Notes: generated by a model from the sequence alone, not told the origin. Positions 1 through 8,714 are shown, counted from the first letter of the stretch. The stretch is 64,000 bases of DNA from AV40 sp963817335 (GCA_963817335.1 CAWFNX010000005.1:62001-126000), one strand, 5' to 3'. Numbers and translations are program-made.

Positions 1-1
1 C

Positions 2-925
2 GAAAAGTTTCGGGCCCTCGATCCGCGAATCGCCGCCCTTGCCGGTGGAGCAATGGCGTTGATCGGCGCCTTGATCATCGTCCTTCACCATCCCAAACCG
101 AGCCCGGCTAATCTCGCGACTACGAAAACGCCAGCGGCTTCGGAATCCAACGCCCGTTCGACACCGGTGCCGACAAAGAAACACAGCGTCGTTACCGTTC
201 CGCGCACTCTCGCCTACGCCACCGAAAAATCCGATGCGGTTGCAAGCGCGCCACCGCCGCCGCCGTCGACCAAGACGGTTGCGATTGAACCGGACATCGT
301 CACCAAAGATGGCGCTTCGGCTCCGCCTCCTGCTTCAACCGGCGACAACGCCACGATCGTTCTTACAACCAGTCCGCCCGGCGCAAGCTTCGCTGTTTAC
401 TCCGGAGTCATCGCCGGAAAATCGTTGCCGACGACCGCCCCGGTTCACTCCGGGACCGCTCCTGATTCTGTCGCCGATTTACCGCCAGGCCGTTACACCC
501 TGTTCTTTCATAACGACGGTTGGCCGGACGATCGCGCCGAAGTCGCAGTCAATGCCGGCGAATCAGTCCCGGTCGATTACACTTTTCCTCACGGCAGCGC
601 GACTGTCAGCAGCACACCGGACGGCGCGGAGATTTTTCTTGGAACACGCTCGTTGGGCAACGCTCCGATCACTGTCGATCTGCCGTTAGGTAGACAAAAA
701 CTTATCGCTCGTTTACCCAACCTGCCCGAACGCAGCCAGGTCGTGAACATCGACGCCGCTTCTGTCGCTGCGATTAATTTTCAACTGCACGCTCAAACCC
801 ATTCGTCGCATGCGAAACCTACTCCGACCCCGCCGTCGGCGTTGAGCAAAATCGGACAGAGTTTGAAGCACGTGTTCGGGTCCAAGGACCCAACGCCGGC
901 ACCGCGCAAACGACACTCCGACTAG
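2..925 (+). CDS. PEGA-domain membrane-anchored protein, 5' end cut by window edge
   Basis: The frame is open from base 2, so the true start lies left of the window; the first ATG (base 53) falls inside a hydrophobic stretch and is probably not the start. Visible parts in order are a single membrane segment near the left edge, a Pro/Ala/Thr-rich linker, two PEGA-like beta repeats (roughly codons 115-180 and 185-245) and a basic Pro/Thr-rich tail. In other bacteria PEGA repeats often follow a membrane anchor behind a Ser/Thr kinase or sensor domain, so the missing N-terminus could be a kinase; this is inference. The repeats would lie on the outer side of the inner membrane. A repeat-rich spacer separates it from korA. 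Confidence 0.7.
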   Translation, partial: EKFRALDPRIAALAGGAMALIGALIIVLHHPKPSPANLATTKTPAASESNARSTPVPTKKHSVVTVPRTLAYATEKSDAVASAPPPPPSTKTVAIEPDIVTKDGASAPPPASTGDNATIVLTTSPPGASFAVYSGVIAGKSLPTTAPVHSGTAPDSVADLPPGRYTLFFHNDGWPDDRAEVAVNAGESVPVDYTFPHGSATVSSTPDGAEIFLGTRSLGNAPITVDLPLGRQKLIARLPNLPERSQVVNIDAASVAAINFQLHAQTHSSHAKPTPTPPSALSKIGQSLKHVFGSKDPTPAPRKRHSD

Positions 926-1087
926 TGGCCACGCTGCGGTTGAGGTGTTGAGTCGTTGAGATGTTGAGCAGACTGGTTTCTGCGCTTCCCCTTCGCTCTT
1001 CGCCCTTTGCTCCTTGCTCTCCAGACCCGCGCTTGAGCCAAGCGCGTGATCTGTTACTTTGATCTTCGCGTAAGATCGCGAAACCCC
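926..1087. repeat. Repeat-filled spacer upstream of korA
   Basis: Holds a GTTGAG-type repeat (about 940-975), a CTTCGCTCTT/CTCCTTGCTCT pyrimidine-rich stretch (about 983-1022), and a short hairpin GATCTT-cgcgt-AAGATC at 1062-1078, ten bases before the korA ATG. The hairpin could affect korA translation, but nothing else supports that. No gene is seen here. Confidence 0.5.
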
Positions 1088-3043
1088 ATGGGCGAACCTG
1101 TTAATCCTGACGTAACCACAGTGCAGAAATCCGATGCCGATGCCATTGCTGGCGCGCCACCTTCGGAACGGGCCGATCTTCGCCCCGAAAATATTCAGGA
1201 CGCGGTCATTCGACTCGCTGGCAATTCCCAGGACGGAATCCAAACCGCCGGCGCATTCCTGGCCCGACTCGCCGGACGCAGCGCCCAGGAAGTCATGACC
1301 TACATGACGATCCCCGCCACGATTTCCGGCGGCCCGTCGATCTTCCAGGTCCGCATCGGTAACGGCGAAGTATTATCGGCCGGTGATGAAGCTGATTTTC
1401 TCATCGCGTTTTATCAACACAGTTATCAGGACCACATCGGATTTCTCCGTGAAGGCGGCGTGTTGCTTTACGATTCCGACAACGTCGAGCCGAATCTCGA
1501 CGACAAGCGTTTCGTTTACGTGGGCATCCCGATTACCGGGCTGACTGTTGAAGCGCTCGGCGGCACCGCCAAGGACAGAGGCAAAAACATTTTTGTCCTC
1601 GGATTGATCTCAAAGATTTTCCAGCTCGACGTTGAGAAATTGAAACGAATCATCACCGAAAAATTCGGCGGCAAAGACCAAAGCGTGGTGAACACCGCGC
1701 TGATGGCCTACCAGGCCGGCTACGCTTATCCGGTCGGCAATTTGCTCAAGCATCTTTACCAGTTTGAGAAGCTGGAAAAAAAACCGGGCGCCCGCGACCA
1801 GATCACCATGGACGGCAATACCGCGCTCGCTTACGGACTCATCGCCGGCGGTATTCGTTTCGGCGCCGGTTATCCGATCACCCCCTGGTCCACCGTAATG
1901 GAAGTGTTGCGCAGCGAACTTCCAAAGTACGGCGGCATTTTTGTTCAGGCCGAAGATGAGCTCGCATCCGTCTCGATCGCGATCGGGATGTCCTATTCGG
2001 GGTGGCTCGCCGTGACCGGCAGCGCCGGGCCGGGCATTTCCTTGAAAACCGAAGCTATCGGTTGGGCGTCAATGGCCGAGATGCCGCTCGTCATTTGCAA
2101 CGTTCAACGCGGCGGCCCGAGCACCGGCCTTCCGACCAACGTCGAGCAAAGTGATTTGCATCAGGCGATCTTCGGCAGCCACGGCGACAGTCCCCGCGTC
2201 GTCCTCGCGCCCAAAACCGTGGAAGATTGTTTCTACATCGCGATCGAAGCCGCGCGGATCGCGCGAAAATATTCCACCCCGGTATTCATTTTGAGCGACA
2301 CTTCGCTTGCCACCCGGATCGAAGCGTTTGACGAACCGGATCTCTCGAAGATCATGATCGATCCGAAGCCGGACCTGACTCCGCGGCCAACTCACAAGCC
2401 GTATCCGCTCGATCAAATCACCCAGCACGTTCCGCCCGGCACCCGGATCCTGGACGGAAAATATCCGCTTATGTCCGGACTCGAGCACGACGAGATGGGG
2501 CATCCGACCGGCTCGCCGAAGTTGCACATGGCCATGACCGCGAAACGTCGCAACAAATTGCGCAAGCTCGCCGAGGAACTTCCGGTTCCGGAAATTTACG
2601 GCGATCAGGAAGGCGACGTTCTGCTCGTCGGCTGGGGCTCAACTTACGGACCGATCCACGATGCGGTAAAACGGGCCCGGGAAAACGGCGAGAAATGCGG
2701 CGCCCTCCATCTCCGCCACATTCATCCGTTGCCGAACGGGCTCGAGAAGATTTTCAAGAATTTCAAACGCGTCGTCACCGTCGAGATGAACGATCAGGGC
2801 GTTTACGGGTACGGCCAGCTCGCCACCCTGCTTCGGGCGCGTTATTGCGAACCCAAAATCACCAGCTTCACCAAGACCGACGGCTTAACTTTCCGGGTGA
2901 AAGAAATCCTGGAAGGCGTGTTCCAGGGAAAATCGTTCGCCGCGCGAAACATCCCCCGCGACGGCGCGGCGGTCACGCATCACGATACAGCCGGCGAAAA
3001 CGTGAAACATTTGAAGGAAGTCGTGCCGCAGGGAGTCGGCTAA
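1088..3043 (+). CDS. korA: 2-oxoacid:ferredoxin oxidoreductase, fused gamma-alpha subunit (KorA-like)
   Basis: Encodes 651 residues from ATG 1088, chosen because the first 14 codons of the longer frame look like spacer. With KorB it oxidatively decarboxylates a 2-oxoacid, most likely 2-oxoglutarate, to the acyl-CoA while reducing ferredoxin in the cytoplasm. The N-terminal third is the gamma domain (PATISGGPSIFQVRIGNGEV region). The pyrimidine-binding alpha domain follows (GAGYPITPWS, QAEDELASVSIAIG, VTGSAGPGISLKTE), with a C-terminal domain holding VGWGSTYG and HLRHIHPLP. There is no [4Fe-4S] domain in this chain, as usual for the two-subunit KorAB type. korB follows after 98 bases of repeat, so the two are probably co-transcribed. 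Substrate specificity is inferred from family resemblance. Confidence 0.93.
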   Translation: MGEPVNPDVTTVQKSDADAIAGAPPSERADLRPENIQDAVIRLAGNSQDGIQTAGAFLARLAGRSAQEVMTYMTIPATISGGPSIFQVRIGNGEVLSAGDEADFLIAFYQHSYQDHIGFLREGGVLLYDSDNVEPNLDDKRFVYVGIPITGLTVEALGGTAKDRGKNIFVLGLISKIFQLDVEKLKRIITEKFGGKDQSVVNTALMAYQAGYAYPVGNLLKHLYQFEKLEKKPGARDQITMDGNTALAYGLIAGGIRFGAGYPITPWSTVMEVLRSELPKYGGIFVQAEDELASVSIAIGMSYSGWLAVTGSAGPGISLKTEAIGWASMAEMPLVICNVQRGGPSTGLPTNVEQSDLHQAIFGSHGDSPRVVLAPKTVEDCFYIAIEAARIARKYSTPVFILSDTSLATRIEAFDEPDLSKIMIDPKPDLTPRPTHKPYPLDQITQHVPPGTRILDGKYPLMSGLEHDEMGHPTGSPKLHMAMTAKRRNKLRKLAEELPVPEIYGDQEGDVLLVGWGSTYGPIHDAVKRARENGEKCGALHLRHIHPLPNGLEKIFKNFKRVVTVEMNDQGVYGYGQLATLLRARYCEPKITSFTKTDGLTFRVKEILEGVFQGKSFAARNIPRDGAAVTHHDTAGENVKHLKEVVPQGVG

Positions 3044-3047
3044 GAAA

Positions 3048-3141
3048 GTGACAAGTGACCTGTGACCAGTGACAAGAAAAACACAGCGCCGAAGGCGCAT
3101 TATGATTTCAGCGTCTCAGTTTTCAGCATTTCAGCTTTTTT
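3048..3141. repeat. GTGACNN heptamer array and TTTCAGC repeat between korA and korB
   Basis: Bases 3048-3076 are four head-to-tail units of the form GTGACNN. Bases about 3098-3137 carry a second repeat based on TTTCAGC. The same units recur in many spacers of this window. Here they sit inside what should be one transcript. Confidence 0.7.
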
Positions 3142-4092
3142 ATGAGTGAACAACCTAACGGATCGTCAACTACAACCGCAGAACCTCCCCGCGAGAAGCT
3201 AACTAAGAAGGCAATCACCGCCGATCACCCGACCTGGTGTCCCGGCTGCGGCGATTTCGCGGTTCTCGCGTCATTCTACAAAGTTCTTGAGAAACGAAAC
3301 GTCGATCACGAAAAGATCGTCACCATCGCCGGCATCGGTTGTTCGTCGCGCTTTCCGTATTTCGTTAACGGCCACGGCGCTCACTTCATCCACGGTCGCG
3401 CCGTTCCACTCGCCTCCGGCATCAGCCTCGCCCGGCCCGATCTTCACGTGTTCCTGTTTGGCGGCGACGGCGACGGTTTCTCCATCGGCGGCAACCATGT
3501 CGATCACGGCGGCCGCAAGAACATCAACATGACCTATTTCATCATGGACAACTTCGTCTACGGCCTGACCAAGAAACAGACCTCGCCCACTTCGCCGATC
3601 GGATTCAAATCCAAGACCGATCCGCAGGGCGCGATCGATCAGCCGGTCAACCCGATGAAAAAACTGATCGCCGGCGGCGCCACATTCATCGCCCGCACTC
3701 ACGCGTCCCAGGTCAATCACATGATCCAAATGATCGAGCGCGCGATGGATCACCAGGGTTTTAGCGTGATCGAGTGTTTGAGCGAATGCGTCGAATTTTT
3801 TCCGGGCGCATTCGATCCGGCCAACCCGCGCAAAGGCGGCAGCTTCGAGCTGATCCAGGAAAAGAAATGGGACAACGCCCCCGAGGACGAACTCCGCCAC
3901 GACGTCACCGACGAACTCGCCGCATATAAATTAGCGCAGCTCCCCTTCCCCGGCGTCTTCGGTGTCTTCTACCAATCCGATCGTCCCACGAAAAATGCGC
4001 TGGAAAAGAAGTGGATCGAAACCACCCGCGAGAAAACCGGAAATCTGTCCGACGTGCAGACGTTACAGAAAACATTCGACCGCATGAAATAA
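3142..4092 (+). CDS. korB: 2-oxoacid:ferredoxin oxidoreductase beta subunit (KorB-like)
   Basis: 316 residues. This is the thiamine-diphosphate-binding, Fe-S-carrying beta subunit that partners KorA. Visible motifs are WCPGCGDF near residue 36 and GIGCSSRFPYF near 66, which supply cluster cysteines, then the ThDP/Mg motif GGDGDGFSIGGNH with NFVYGLTKKQTSPTSP. A further conserved Cys lies in the C-terminal third (SECVEFFP). The first 25 residues are a disordered-looking Thr/Pro/Lys tail, common in this family. It lies directly behind korA on the same strand. The protein would be cytoplasmic. No dedicated KorD ferredoxin adjoins it; a small ferredoxin at 46.2 kb is a possible partner. Confidence 0.94.
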   Translation: MSEQPNGSSTTTAEPPREKLTKKAITADHPTWCPGCGDFAVLASFYKVLEKRNVDHEKIVTIAGIGCSSRFPYFVNGHGAHFIHGRAVPLASGISLARPDLHVFLFGGDGDGFSIGGNHVDHGGRKNINMTYFIMDNFVYGLTKKQTSPTSPIGFKSKTDPQGAIDQPVNPMKKLIAGGATFIARTHASQVNHMIQMIERAMDHQGFSVIECLSECVEFFPGAFDPANPRKGGSFELIQEKKWDNAPEDELRHDVTDELAAYKLAQLPFPGVFGVFYQSDRPTKNALEKKWIETTREKTGNLSDVQTLQKTFDRMK

Positions 4093-4115
4093 GGTCGGTG
4101 CAGCAAAACGTTCGA

Positions 4116-4199
4116 TTGAATGGAGCGACTGGGGTGAGCGACATGGCCGGAAAAGCCGCGAGGGTAGCGGTCGAGCGCTGCGGGAGCAGCCGAGATACA
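4116..4199 (+). repeat. Dispersed 84-bp repeat, copy 1
   Basis: Begins TTGAATGGAGCGACTGGGGT and ends CAGCCGAGATAC. A close inverted copy is at 8194-8275. It lies in the spacer between korB and the phosphoesterase and has no coding capacity. The purpose is unknown; it could be a REP-like or MITE-like element. Confidence 0.7.
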
Positions 4200-4248
4200 A
4201 TGAAGTGATGTCAGTCTTGTCACTGATCACGGATTCACTTCCACTGAG

Positions 4249-5064
4249 ATGAGAAGCCTGACTCGCCGCGAGTGGCTCCGCCTTTCCGCCGGTACATTAC
4301 TTTCCATCGGACTTTGGCCCGGCCGTCTACGCGGCGAAGACGCGCCCGTCGCCGATGATTTCACATTCATCGCGGTAAACGATCTCCACGCTCTGGAACC
4401 CGCCTGCCGTCCCTGGTTTGATCAGGTCGTTAGTCAGATGAAAGCGAGTGCGCCCACGGCCGAGTTTTGTTTGCTCGGCGGCGACCTCGCCGACAACGGC
4501 ACGCACGCCCAGTTGACCCTGATCAAGAATTCGTTCGCTGCGCTCGGCATTCCGTGTCACGCCGTGGTGGGCAATCACGATCACCGATCAATGATCGATC
4601 GGTCAGCTTACGAGCGAATCTTTCCCGGTCAGATTAACTACTCCTTTACCCATCGCGGATGGCAAATCATCGGCCTGGATTCAAGCGAAGGGACAAAATC
4701 GCAACAGACTCAAATATCGGCCGTGACTCTGAACTGGCTCGATCAAAACGTTCCCAAGCTCGATGCCAAGCGTCCGACCATCCTGTTCACTCATTTTCCG
4801 CTGGGCGATTTCGTTGTCGCCCGCCCGCTCAATGCCGACGAGCTCCTTAAGCGCTGCTTTGGGCTGAATCTCCAAGCGCTTTTCTGCGGACACTTTCACG
4901 GGTTCACCGAACGTCCGTTCCGGAACGCGATCGTCACCACCGATCGATGCTGCTCGCGCGTCCGCTTCAATCACGATGGAACTCCCGAGAAAGGCTGGTT
5001 TGTTTGCCAGGCCGTAAAGGGCGAGGTAACTCGCCGCTTTATTGAGTTCCGCGCAGCCGCGTGA
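4249..5064 (+). CDS. Tat-exported calcineurin-like metallophosphoesterase
   Basis: 271 residues. The N-terminus has a twin-arginine signal (LTRREWLRLSAG) followed by a hydrophobic stretch ending near residue 30, so the enzyme is probably folded before export to the periplasm. The metallophosphoesterase metal ligands are all present: D-x-H (VNDLHAL), GGDLADN, GNHDHR, THFPLGD and GHFHGF. The family hydrolyses phosphomonoesters or diesters with a dinuclear metal centre; the substrate cannot be told. It stands alone between repeat-filled spacers, downstream of korAB. Confidence 0.85.
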   Translation: MRSLTRREWLRLSAGTLLSIGLWPGRLRGEDAPVADDFTFIAVNDLHALEPACRPWFDQVVSQMKASAPTAEFCLLGGDLADNGTHAQLTLIKNSFAALGIPCHAVVGNHDHRSMIDRSAYERIFPGQINYSFTHRGWQIIGLDSSEGTKSQQTQISAVTLNWLDQNVPKLDAKRPTILFTHFPLGDFVVARPLNADELLKRCFGLNLQALFCGHFHGFTERPFRNAIVTTDRCCSRVRFNHDGTPEKGWFVCQAVKGEVTRRFIEFRAAA

Positions 5065-5419
5065 ACGACGCTGTCGTCTCAACCACTCAACGCTCAGCCT
5101 CAACCCCTCAACCGTTCCAATGAACGCCGGTTCGTTGAATTTCACCCGACCGCATGAAATGAATTCTGCGCTCGTCACTCGTCACTCGTCACTGCCGATA
5201 GGCCGCGTGCCGCAGGTTTACGCGGGCACTCGTCACTTTTTGGTTGTAGCGGCCCCGCTAAGCGGGGTGTCGGCTGCAATTCTTTTGTAGGGGAAGCCGT
5301 TGGCTTCCCGCGCGGGACGCAAGCTGCGTCCCCTACAGTTAAAACAAAGATGGCAAGCGATTCGCTTGCCCCACAACGTCGCGCTCCGCTTTCTTCTTCG
5401 TTCTATCAACAATCAACAA
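5065..5419. repeat. Repeat-filled 355-bp spacer
   Basis: No gene is seen. It contains CTCAAC-type repeats (about 5075-5130), a GTGACNN-type array on the other strand (5171-5192, again near 5227-5240), and three hairpin units in a row. These are AGCGGCCCCGCTAAGCGGGG near 5250, GTAGGGGAAGCC...CCCCTAC at 5287-5337, and GGCAAGCGATTCGCTTGCC near 5350. The hairpins lie downstream of genes on both flanks and may act as terminators. A related GTAGGGGA...CCCCTAC unit occurs inside nuoI. Confidence 0.65.
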
Positions 5420-6934
5420 TCAACTAGTGACAACCGCCGGCCCGATCGCAGTTGGCGCTTCTTCGGCGGGAACCGCCTCCGCCTTGTCCGTGATCAGTTT
5501 TCGCAAAAACGGAATCAGCACGACCAGCGCAACGCCAACTGCAAGACTGCCAGCGCCGAGCTCTGCGAAAAGTTTGATATATCCTGGATTGGTTGCGACC
5601 GCTGTAGCTCCGGTCGGTTCGGGAATCATGCCCGAGAAGTCGCCCGCGAACAGCGACGCGAGGCCGGTCCAGAGCATCCAGCTGCCCATCATTATTCCCT
5701 GATACTGCCTCGGCGCGAGCTTGCCGATCATCGCGTAACCGATCGGAGAGATGAGCAGTTCACCGACGCTCTGCAGGACATAGCTCCAGAACAACCAGCT
5801 GAACGCGCTCTTGCCGTCGACACCCGCCAGTTTGATGCCCACCGGAAGAATGAGGAAAGCCACCGCCATCAACAACAACGAAGCCGCGAACTGTTGCGGG
5901 ATGTCGATCCTCCAACCCCGCGCCCGCATCCGGGTGAAGAGCGACGCGAGCAGCGGTCCGCCGACCACGATGCAGACAGTGTTGATGTTTTGAATCCACT
6001 GCGGCTGAATTTCCACTTTGCCAATCATCCGATCGACGTTGTGAACGGCGAAAAGCATGAGCCCGCTCGGCGCCATCTGATATAACGACCAGAACATAAG
6101 TGAGCCGACAGTCAGAACCAGATACGCCGTCATGTTCCGTTTCTCCCGGCGATCGTGGTGACGCACCGTGAGATAAATCAGGGTCAACGCCACCAGGCCG
6201 CAGATTCCCTTGATCAGCGGCTCGGTCATGCCAGGTCGCTGGAGGAGAAACCACACCACCGGGACGAGACCGATGAGAATGGCGATGCCGGCGAGCAAGC
6301 GTTGTTGAAACTTCTTGGAAGTTGCCTCGAGCAACGGCGTATTGCGGTCGATGAGCGTTTTCCACGACGCCAAGGCGAGAACGATCGCCACAAAGTTGCC
6401 GAGCGTCGCAAAAATAAAAAGGCTCGCGTAACTTTCGGTCCCCTGAAAATAACCGGCCACGGTGAACCCGACAAAAAATCCGACGTTCATGCCGGCGTAG
6501 TTCCAGAGGAACGCTCCTTCCCGCCGCGGATCGTCCGAAGTGAACCGTTGCGTCAGCATCATGTTGATACAGGTAACGTTGAGTCCGCTGCCGGTGAGAA
6601 AAAGGGCGAGACCGACGTAGAATAATGCCAGCGTGCCGGTCGCAATGCAGCCACAGCCGACGACTTGCAACGCCATGCCGCCGACGAAAAGATTCCGGTT
6701 CGATAGGAAACGTCCGCCGAGGTAACCGCCGAAAAGATGCAGGCCGTAGTTGAACGCGCCGAACACACCCATCAACGCAGTCGCCAATCTAACCGGAAGC
6801 TGGAGATGCTTCGTCGCGTAAAGAACCAGCGTCGAGTAAAGAACAGCGAACCCGAGCGTCGCAAAGATCTGGATGAAGAACAGGACAGCCGTCCCTTCTG
6901 GAGCTGCCGCGAACCGGCGTCTAATAAATTTCAC
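5420..6934 (-). CDS. POT/PTR-type proton-coupled peptide transporter (MFS)
   Basis: 504 residues with about 12-14 hydrophobic segments, in the inner membrane. The N-terminus (EGTAVLFFIQIFATLGFAVLYS), the NRNLFVGGMALQ loop and the FLTGSGLNVTCINMMLTQRF segment fit the proton-dependent oligopeptide transporter group of the major facilitator superfamily. The late SVGELLISPIGYAMIGKLAP motif is typical of POT transporters and gives good support. The predicted role is proton-coupled uptake of di- or tripeptides. It starts with GTG at 6934, overlapping the TGA stop of a 41-codon upstream frame that copies the first 16 codons of this same gene. Confidence 0.85.
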   Translation of the reverse strand: MKFIRRRFAAAPEGTAVLFFIQIFATLGFAVLYSTLVLYATKHLQLPVRLATALMGVFGAFNYGLHLFGGYLGGRFLSNRNLFVGGMALQVVGCGCIATGTLALFYVGLALFLTGSGLNVTCINMMLTQRFTSDDPRREGAFLWNYAGMNVGFFVGFTVAGYFQGTESYASLFIFATLGNFVAIVLALASWKTLIDRNTPLLEATSKKFQQRLLAGIAILIGLVPVVWFLLQRPGMTEPLIKGICGLVALTLIYLTVRHHDRREKRNMTAYLVLTVGSLMFWSLYQMAPSGLMLFAVHNVDRMIGKVEIQPQWIQNINTVCIVVGGPLLASLFTRMRARGWRIDIPQQFAASLLLMAVAFLILPVGIKLAGVDGKSAFSWLFWSYVLQSVGELLISPIGYAMIGKLAPRQYQGIMMGSWMLWTGLASLFAGDFSGMIPEPTGATAVATNPGYIKLFAELGAGSLAVGVALVVLIPFLRKLITDKAEAVPAEEAPTAIGPAVVTS

Positions 6935-7056
6935 TGCAGCTCTTGTCGCTCGCTTTGCCGGTCGCTGTCAAGCAGCTCTCCGACCTCTGACATCCGACCT
7001 CTGATTTGCGCCGTTCCTTCCGGAGCCGCGGCGAACCGGCGTTTGAGAAAATTCAT
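6931..7056 (-). pseudogene. 41-codon leader frame derived from a duplicated POT transporter 5' end
   Basis: The frame starts ATG at 7056 and encodes MNFLKRRFAAAPEGTA, then unrelated residues, ending in TGA at 6933-6931. The intact transporter begins MKFIRRRFAAAPEGTA, so the first 16 codons match at 13 positions. The region after codon 16 coincides with a TCTGACNT-type repeat (about 6978-7007). The stop overlaps the GTG start of the transporter as GTGA. It may be the stub of a deleted tandem paralog. Translational coupling to the transporter is possible but unproven. Confidence 0.7.
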
Positions 7057-7135
7057 CCCGCGGCCATTTCGCTCGTCGATCGGCACAGTCAAGCCTCCCA
7101 GGCTGGTAATCCGGCCCATCCCTTTTCGACCTCAA

Positions 7136-7906
7136 TTATTTCGCCGGGCCGAACGTCCATTGAAATGCAACATAGGCGATAAATTGATGCGGCCCTTGCA
7201 CGGTGTGACCAACGGTCATCATCAAATGGTAGGTGTCACTGAAATCGTAAATTCCGCCGCCGTTGATGATCGTGTCGGAATCGCCACCGATTTGTTTCGG
7301 AGTTTCGTGAAAGATTTCAGCCCCGAGAGTCAGGTGATTAGGGAATTGCCGCTGCAAAAGCCAGCCGATAAATCCCCAGTTCTCGTTCCCGTGTCCGGGC
7401 GTGATCCAGTAACCGCCACCGCCGTAAGTGGTCCATTGGTGGTCCTTTTCTCCCCAGCTTTTCTGGAGCCAAACCGGCAGATATAGCTGCAATTGCTCAC
7501 TGCCCAGGCCCTCATGGCCATTTCCGCTCGGCACCTCGAGCAACGGGAAAACGCCGATTTGTGGAACATTGTCCGTTTCGGCCACGAACCGATACTTTAT
7601 GCCCAACTCCGTATCACCGTAGCCGTAGTGAGAGCCGCCACTTGTCGGCGCGTCGTAGGCGAGCGGCGCGATGACGTGAAGCTGAACGTCAGGCACGATT
7701 CCGTAGTTCACTTCGAGGTGCGGCGCTGTGCCCGACCATCCATCGGCTGTCTTCATCTGCATCGAAGCGAGGTACACTTCCCAATGCTGAAATTCGACCG
7801 GCTCCGGGTCGTCGGTCACAAACGGCGGACCGGCGGTTGCGGCCACCGGCCAGATAATAACGACGGCAACAATCGCGCACGCCCAGGAGCAAATTTGACC
7901 CTTCAC
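7136..7906 (-). CDS. Secreted outer-membrane-type protein (MetA_deg/transporter-like)
   Basis: 256 residues from GTG 7906. A signal peptide is clear (basic start, hydrophobic core, cleavage near ATAG/PPF around residue 25). The mature part opens PPFVTDDPEPVEFQHWEVY and then alternates aromatic and polar residues (YGYGDTELGIKYRF, LTLGAEIFHETP), ending in a Phe-containing last strand. This is the look of outer-membrane beta-barrel proteins of the phenol MetA-pathway family. No substrate can be assigned. It stands alone, upstream of the POT transporter on the same strand. Confidence 0.65.
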   Translation of the reverse strand: MKGQICSWACAIVAVVIIWPVAATAGPPFVTDDPEPVEFQHWEVYLASMQMKTADGWSGTAPHLEVNYGIVPDVQLHVIAPLAYDAPTSGGSHYGYGDTELGIKYRFVAETDNVPQIGVFPLLEVPSGNGHEGLGSEQLQLYLPVWLQKSWGEKDHQWTTYGGGGYWITPGHGNENWGFIGWLLQRQFPNHLTLGAEIFHETPKQIGGDSDTIINGGGIYDFSDTYHLMMTVGHTVQGPHQFIAYVAFQWTFGPAK

Positions 7907-8106
7907 ATCTCAATGTATCGCTTCTCGTTCGTCAGGCACGCTTCAAGGGGAAGTGACCAGTGACACGTGACGAGTGACAAGGAGGTCAGAGGCACGGTTA
8001 TCGGTCAATTGTTATTGGTCATTGGGCCAGAGTTTAACCACGAATGCACACTAATCTGCACGAATTGAGAGGATTACTGGTTTTTCCAATCAGCGTCATC
8101 CGCGTT

Positions 8107-8193
8107 TTACTGAATGAATCTAATTGTCATCGGATACCGGTAGAATTTTCCCTCACTTGCTTGAATGGACGCAACGATGACGAACACCGCGTT
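8107..8193 (-). pseudogene. Remnant of the 3' end of a DUF4870 paralog
   Basis: Read on the minus strand it encodes 28 codons and a stop, containing ASIQASEGKFYRYPMTIRF. The intact DUF4870 gene 110 bases upstream ends with the same residues except three substitutions, and many of the nucleotide differences are silent. Silent divergence implies that the lost copy was once a translated gene. It is cut off at the junction with the 84-bp repeat at 8194. Confidence 0.8.
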
Positions 8194-8275
8194 GTATCTC
8201 GGCAGCCTCCCGCTGCGTCGACCGCTACCTCGCGGCTTCGCCGGACATGTCGCTCACCCCAGTCGCTCCATTCAG
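8194..8275 (-). repeat. Dispersed 84-bp repeat, copy 2 (inverted)
   Basis: Reverse complement of the 4116-4199 repeat with a few substitutions and small gaps. One end coincides exactly with the truncation point of the DUF4870 remnant, so the element or recombination at it may have produced the deletion. Confidence 0.7.
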
Positions 8276-8303
8276 CACCTAAAGCGCCGAATCGCGTATG
8301 CGA

Positions 8304-8714
8304 TTAGTTGATAAATCGGATCGTCATCGGGTAGCGATAAAACTTTCCTTCGCTCGCTTGGAAAGAGGCGACGACAACGAAGACGGCGTTTAATATCCAG
8401 AGGATCGCCAGAAAAACGAAGCCGATCAGAACAAGGCAAAAGACCGCCGCAATGGCGTTGTAGATGAGCATCGAGATTTGGAAATTGAGCGATTCTTTGC
8501 CGTGCGCATCGATCTCGGGCGAGTCGTCGCGTTTGGCCAGCCAGACAATGAGCGGTCCGAGCAGGTGCCCGGGGAAATGAAGAAAAACGCCGAGCAACGC
8601 GCTGGCGTGACACAGAATGTTCCAGGTACGGACATTCGAAGTGGTAATCGAGGTGGTCGGAGGGCCGCCGGCTGGTAGCGGCGGCGGCGTAGGAAGTGAG
8701 CTGGTCGTTTCCAT
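8304..8714 (-). CDS. DUF4870 family small membrane protein
   Basis: 136 residues from ATG 8714; the upstream extension in frame is spacer. A Thr/Pro-rich cytoplasmic N-terminus (about residues 1-28) precedes three or four hydrophobic segments with the family signature of this Tic20-like group (HASALLGVFLHFPGHLLGPL, WLAKRDDSPEIDAHGKESLNFQ). The function of the family is not established. A decayed paralog of its last 28 codons lies just downstream. Confidence 0.85.
   Translation of the reverse strand: METTSSLPTPPPLPAGGPPTTSITTSNVRTWNILCHASALLGVFLHFPGHLLGPLIVWLAKRDDSPEIDAHGKESLNFQISMLIYNAIAAVFCLVLIGFVFLAILWILNAVFVVVASFQASEGKFYRYPMTIRFIN

Larger units (their letters stand above)
7907..8303. repeat. 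397-bp spacer with repeats and a DUF4870 gene remnant
   Basis: From left to right it holds a GTGACNN array (7951-7982), a 'CACGAATGCACACTAATCTG' repeat (about 8036-8070), a 29-codon remnant of the DUF4870 gene end (8107-8193), and the second copy of the 84-bp dispersed repeat (8194-8275). No intact gene is seen. Confidence 0.7.

Noticed and set aside
49..52. ATG at 53 as start of the PEGA protein
   Set aside because: The frame is open to the window edge and the ATG falls within the membrane helix, so the gene surely begins further left.
5420..7056. Programmed frameshift joining the POT leader frame to the transporter
   Set aside because: The leader frame already has its own stop overlapping the GTG, and a fusion would put 25 repeat-encoded residues after a duplicated N-terminus; coupling or a scar is simpler.
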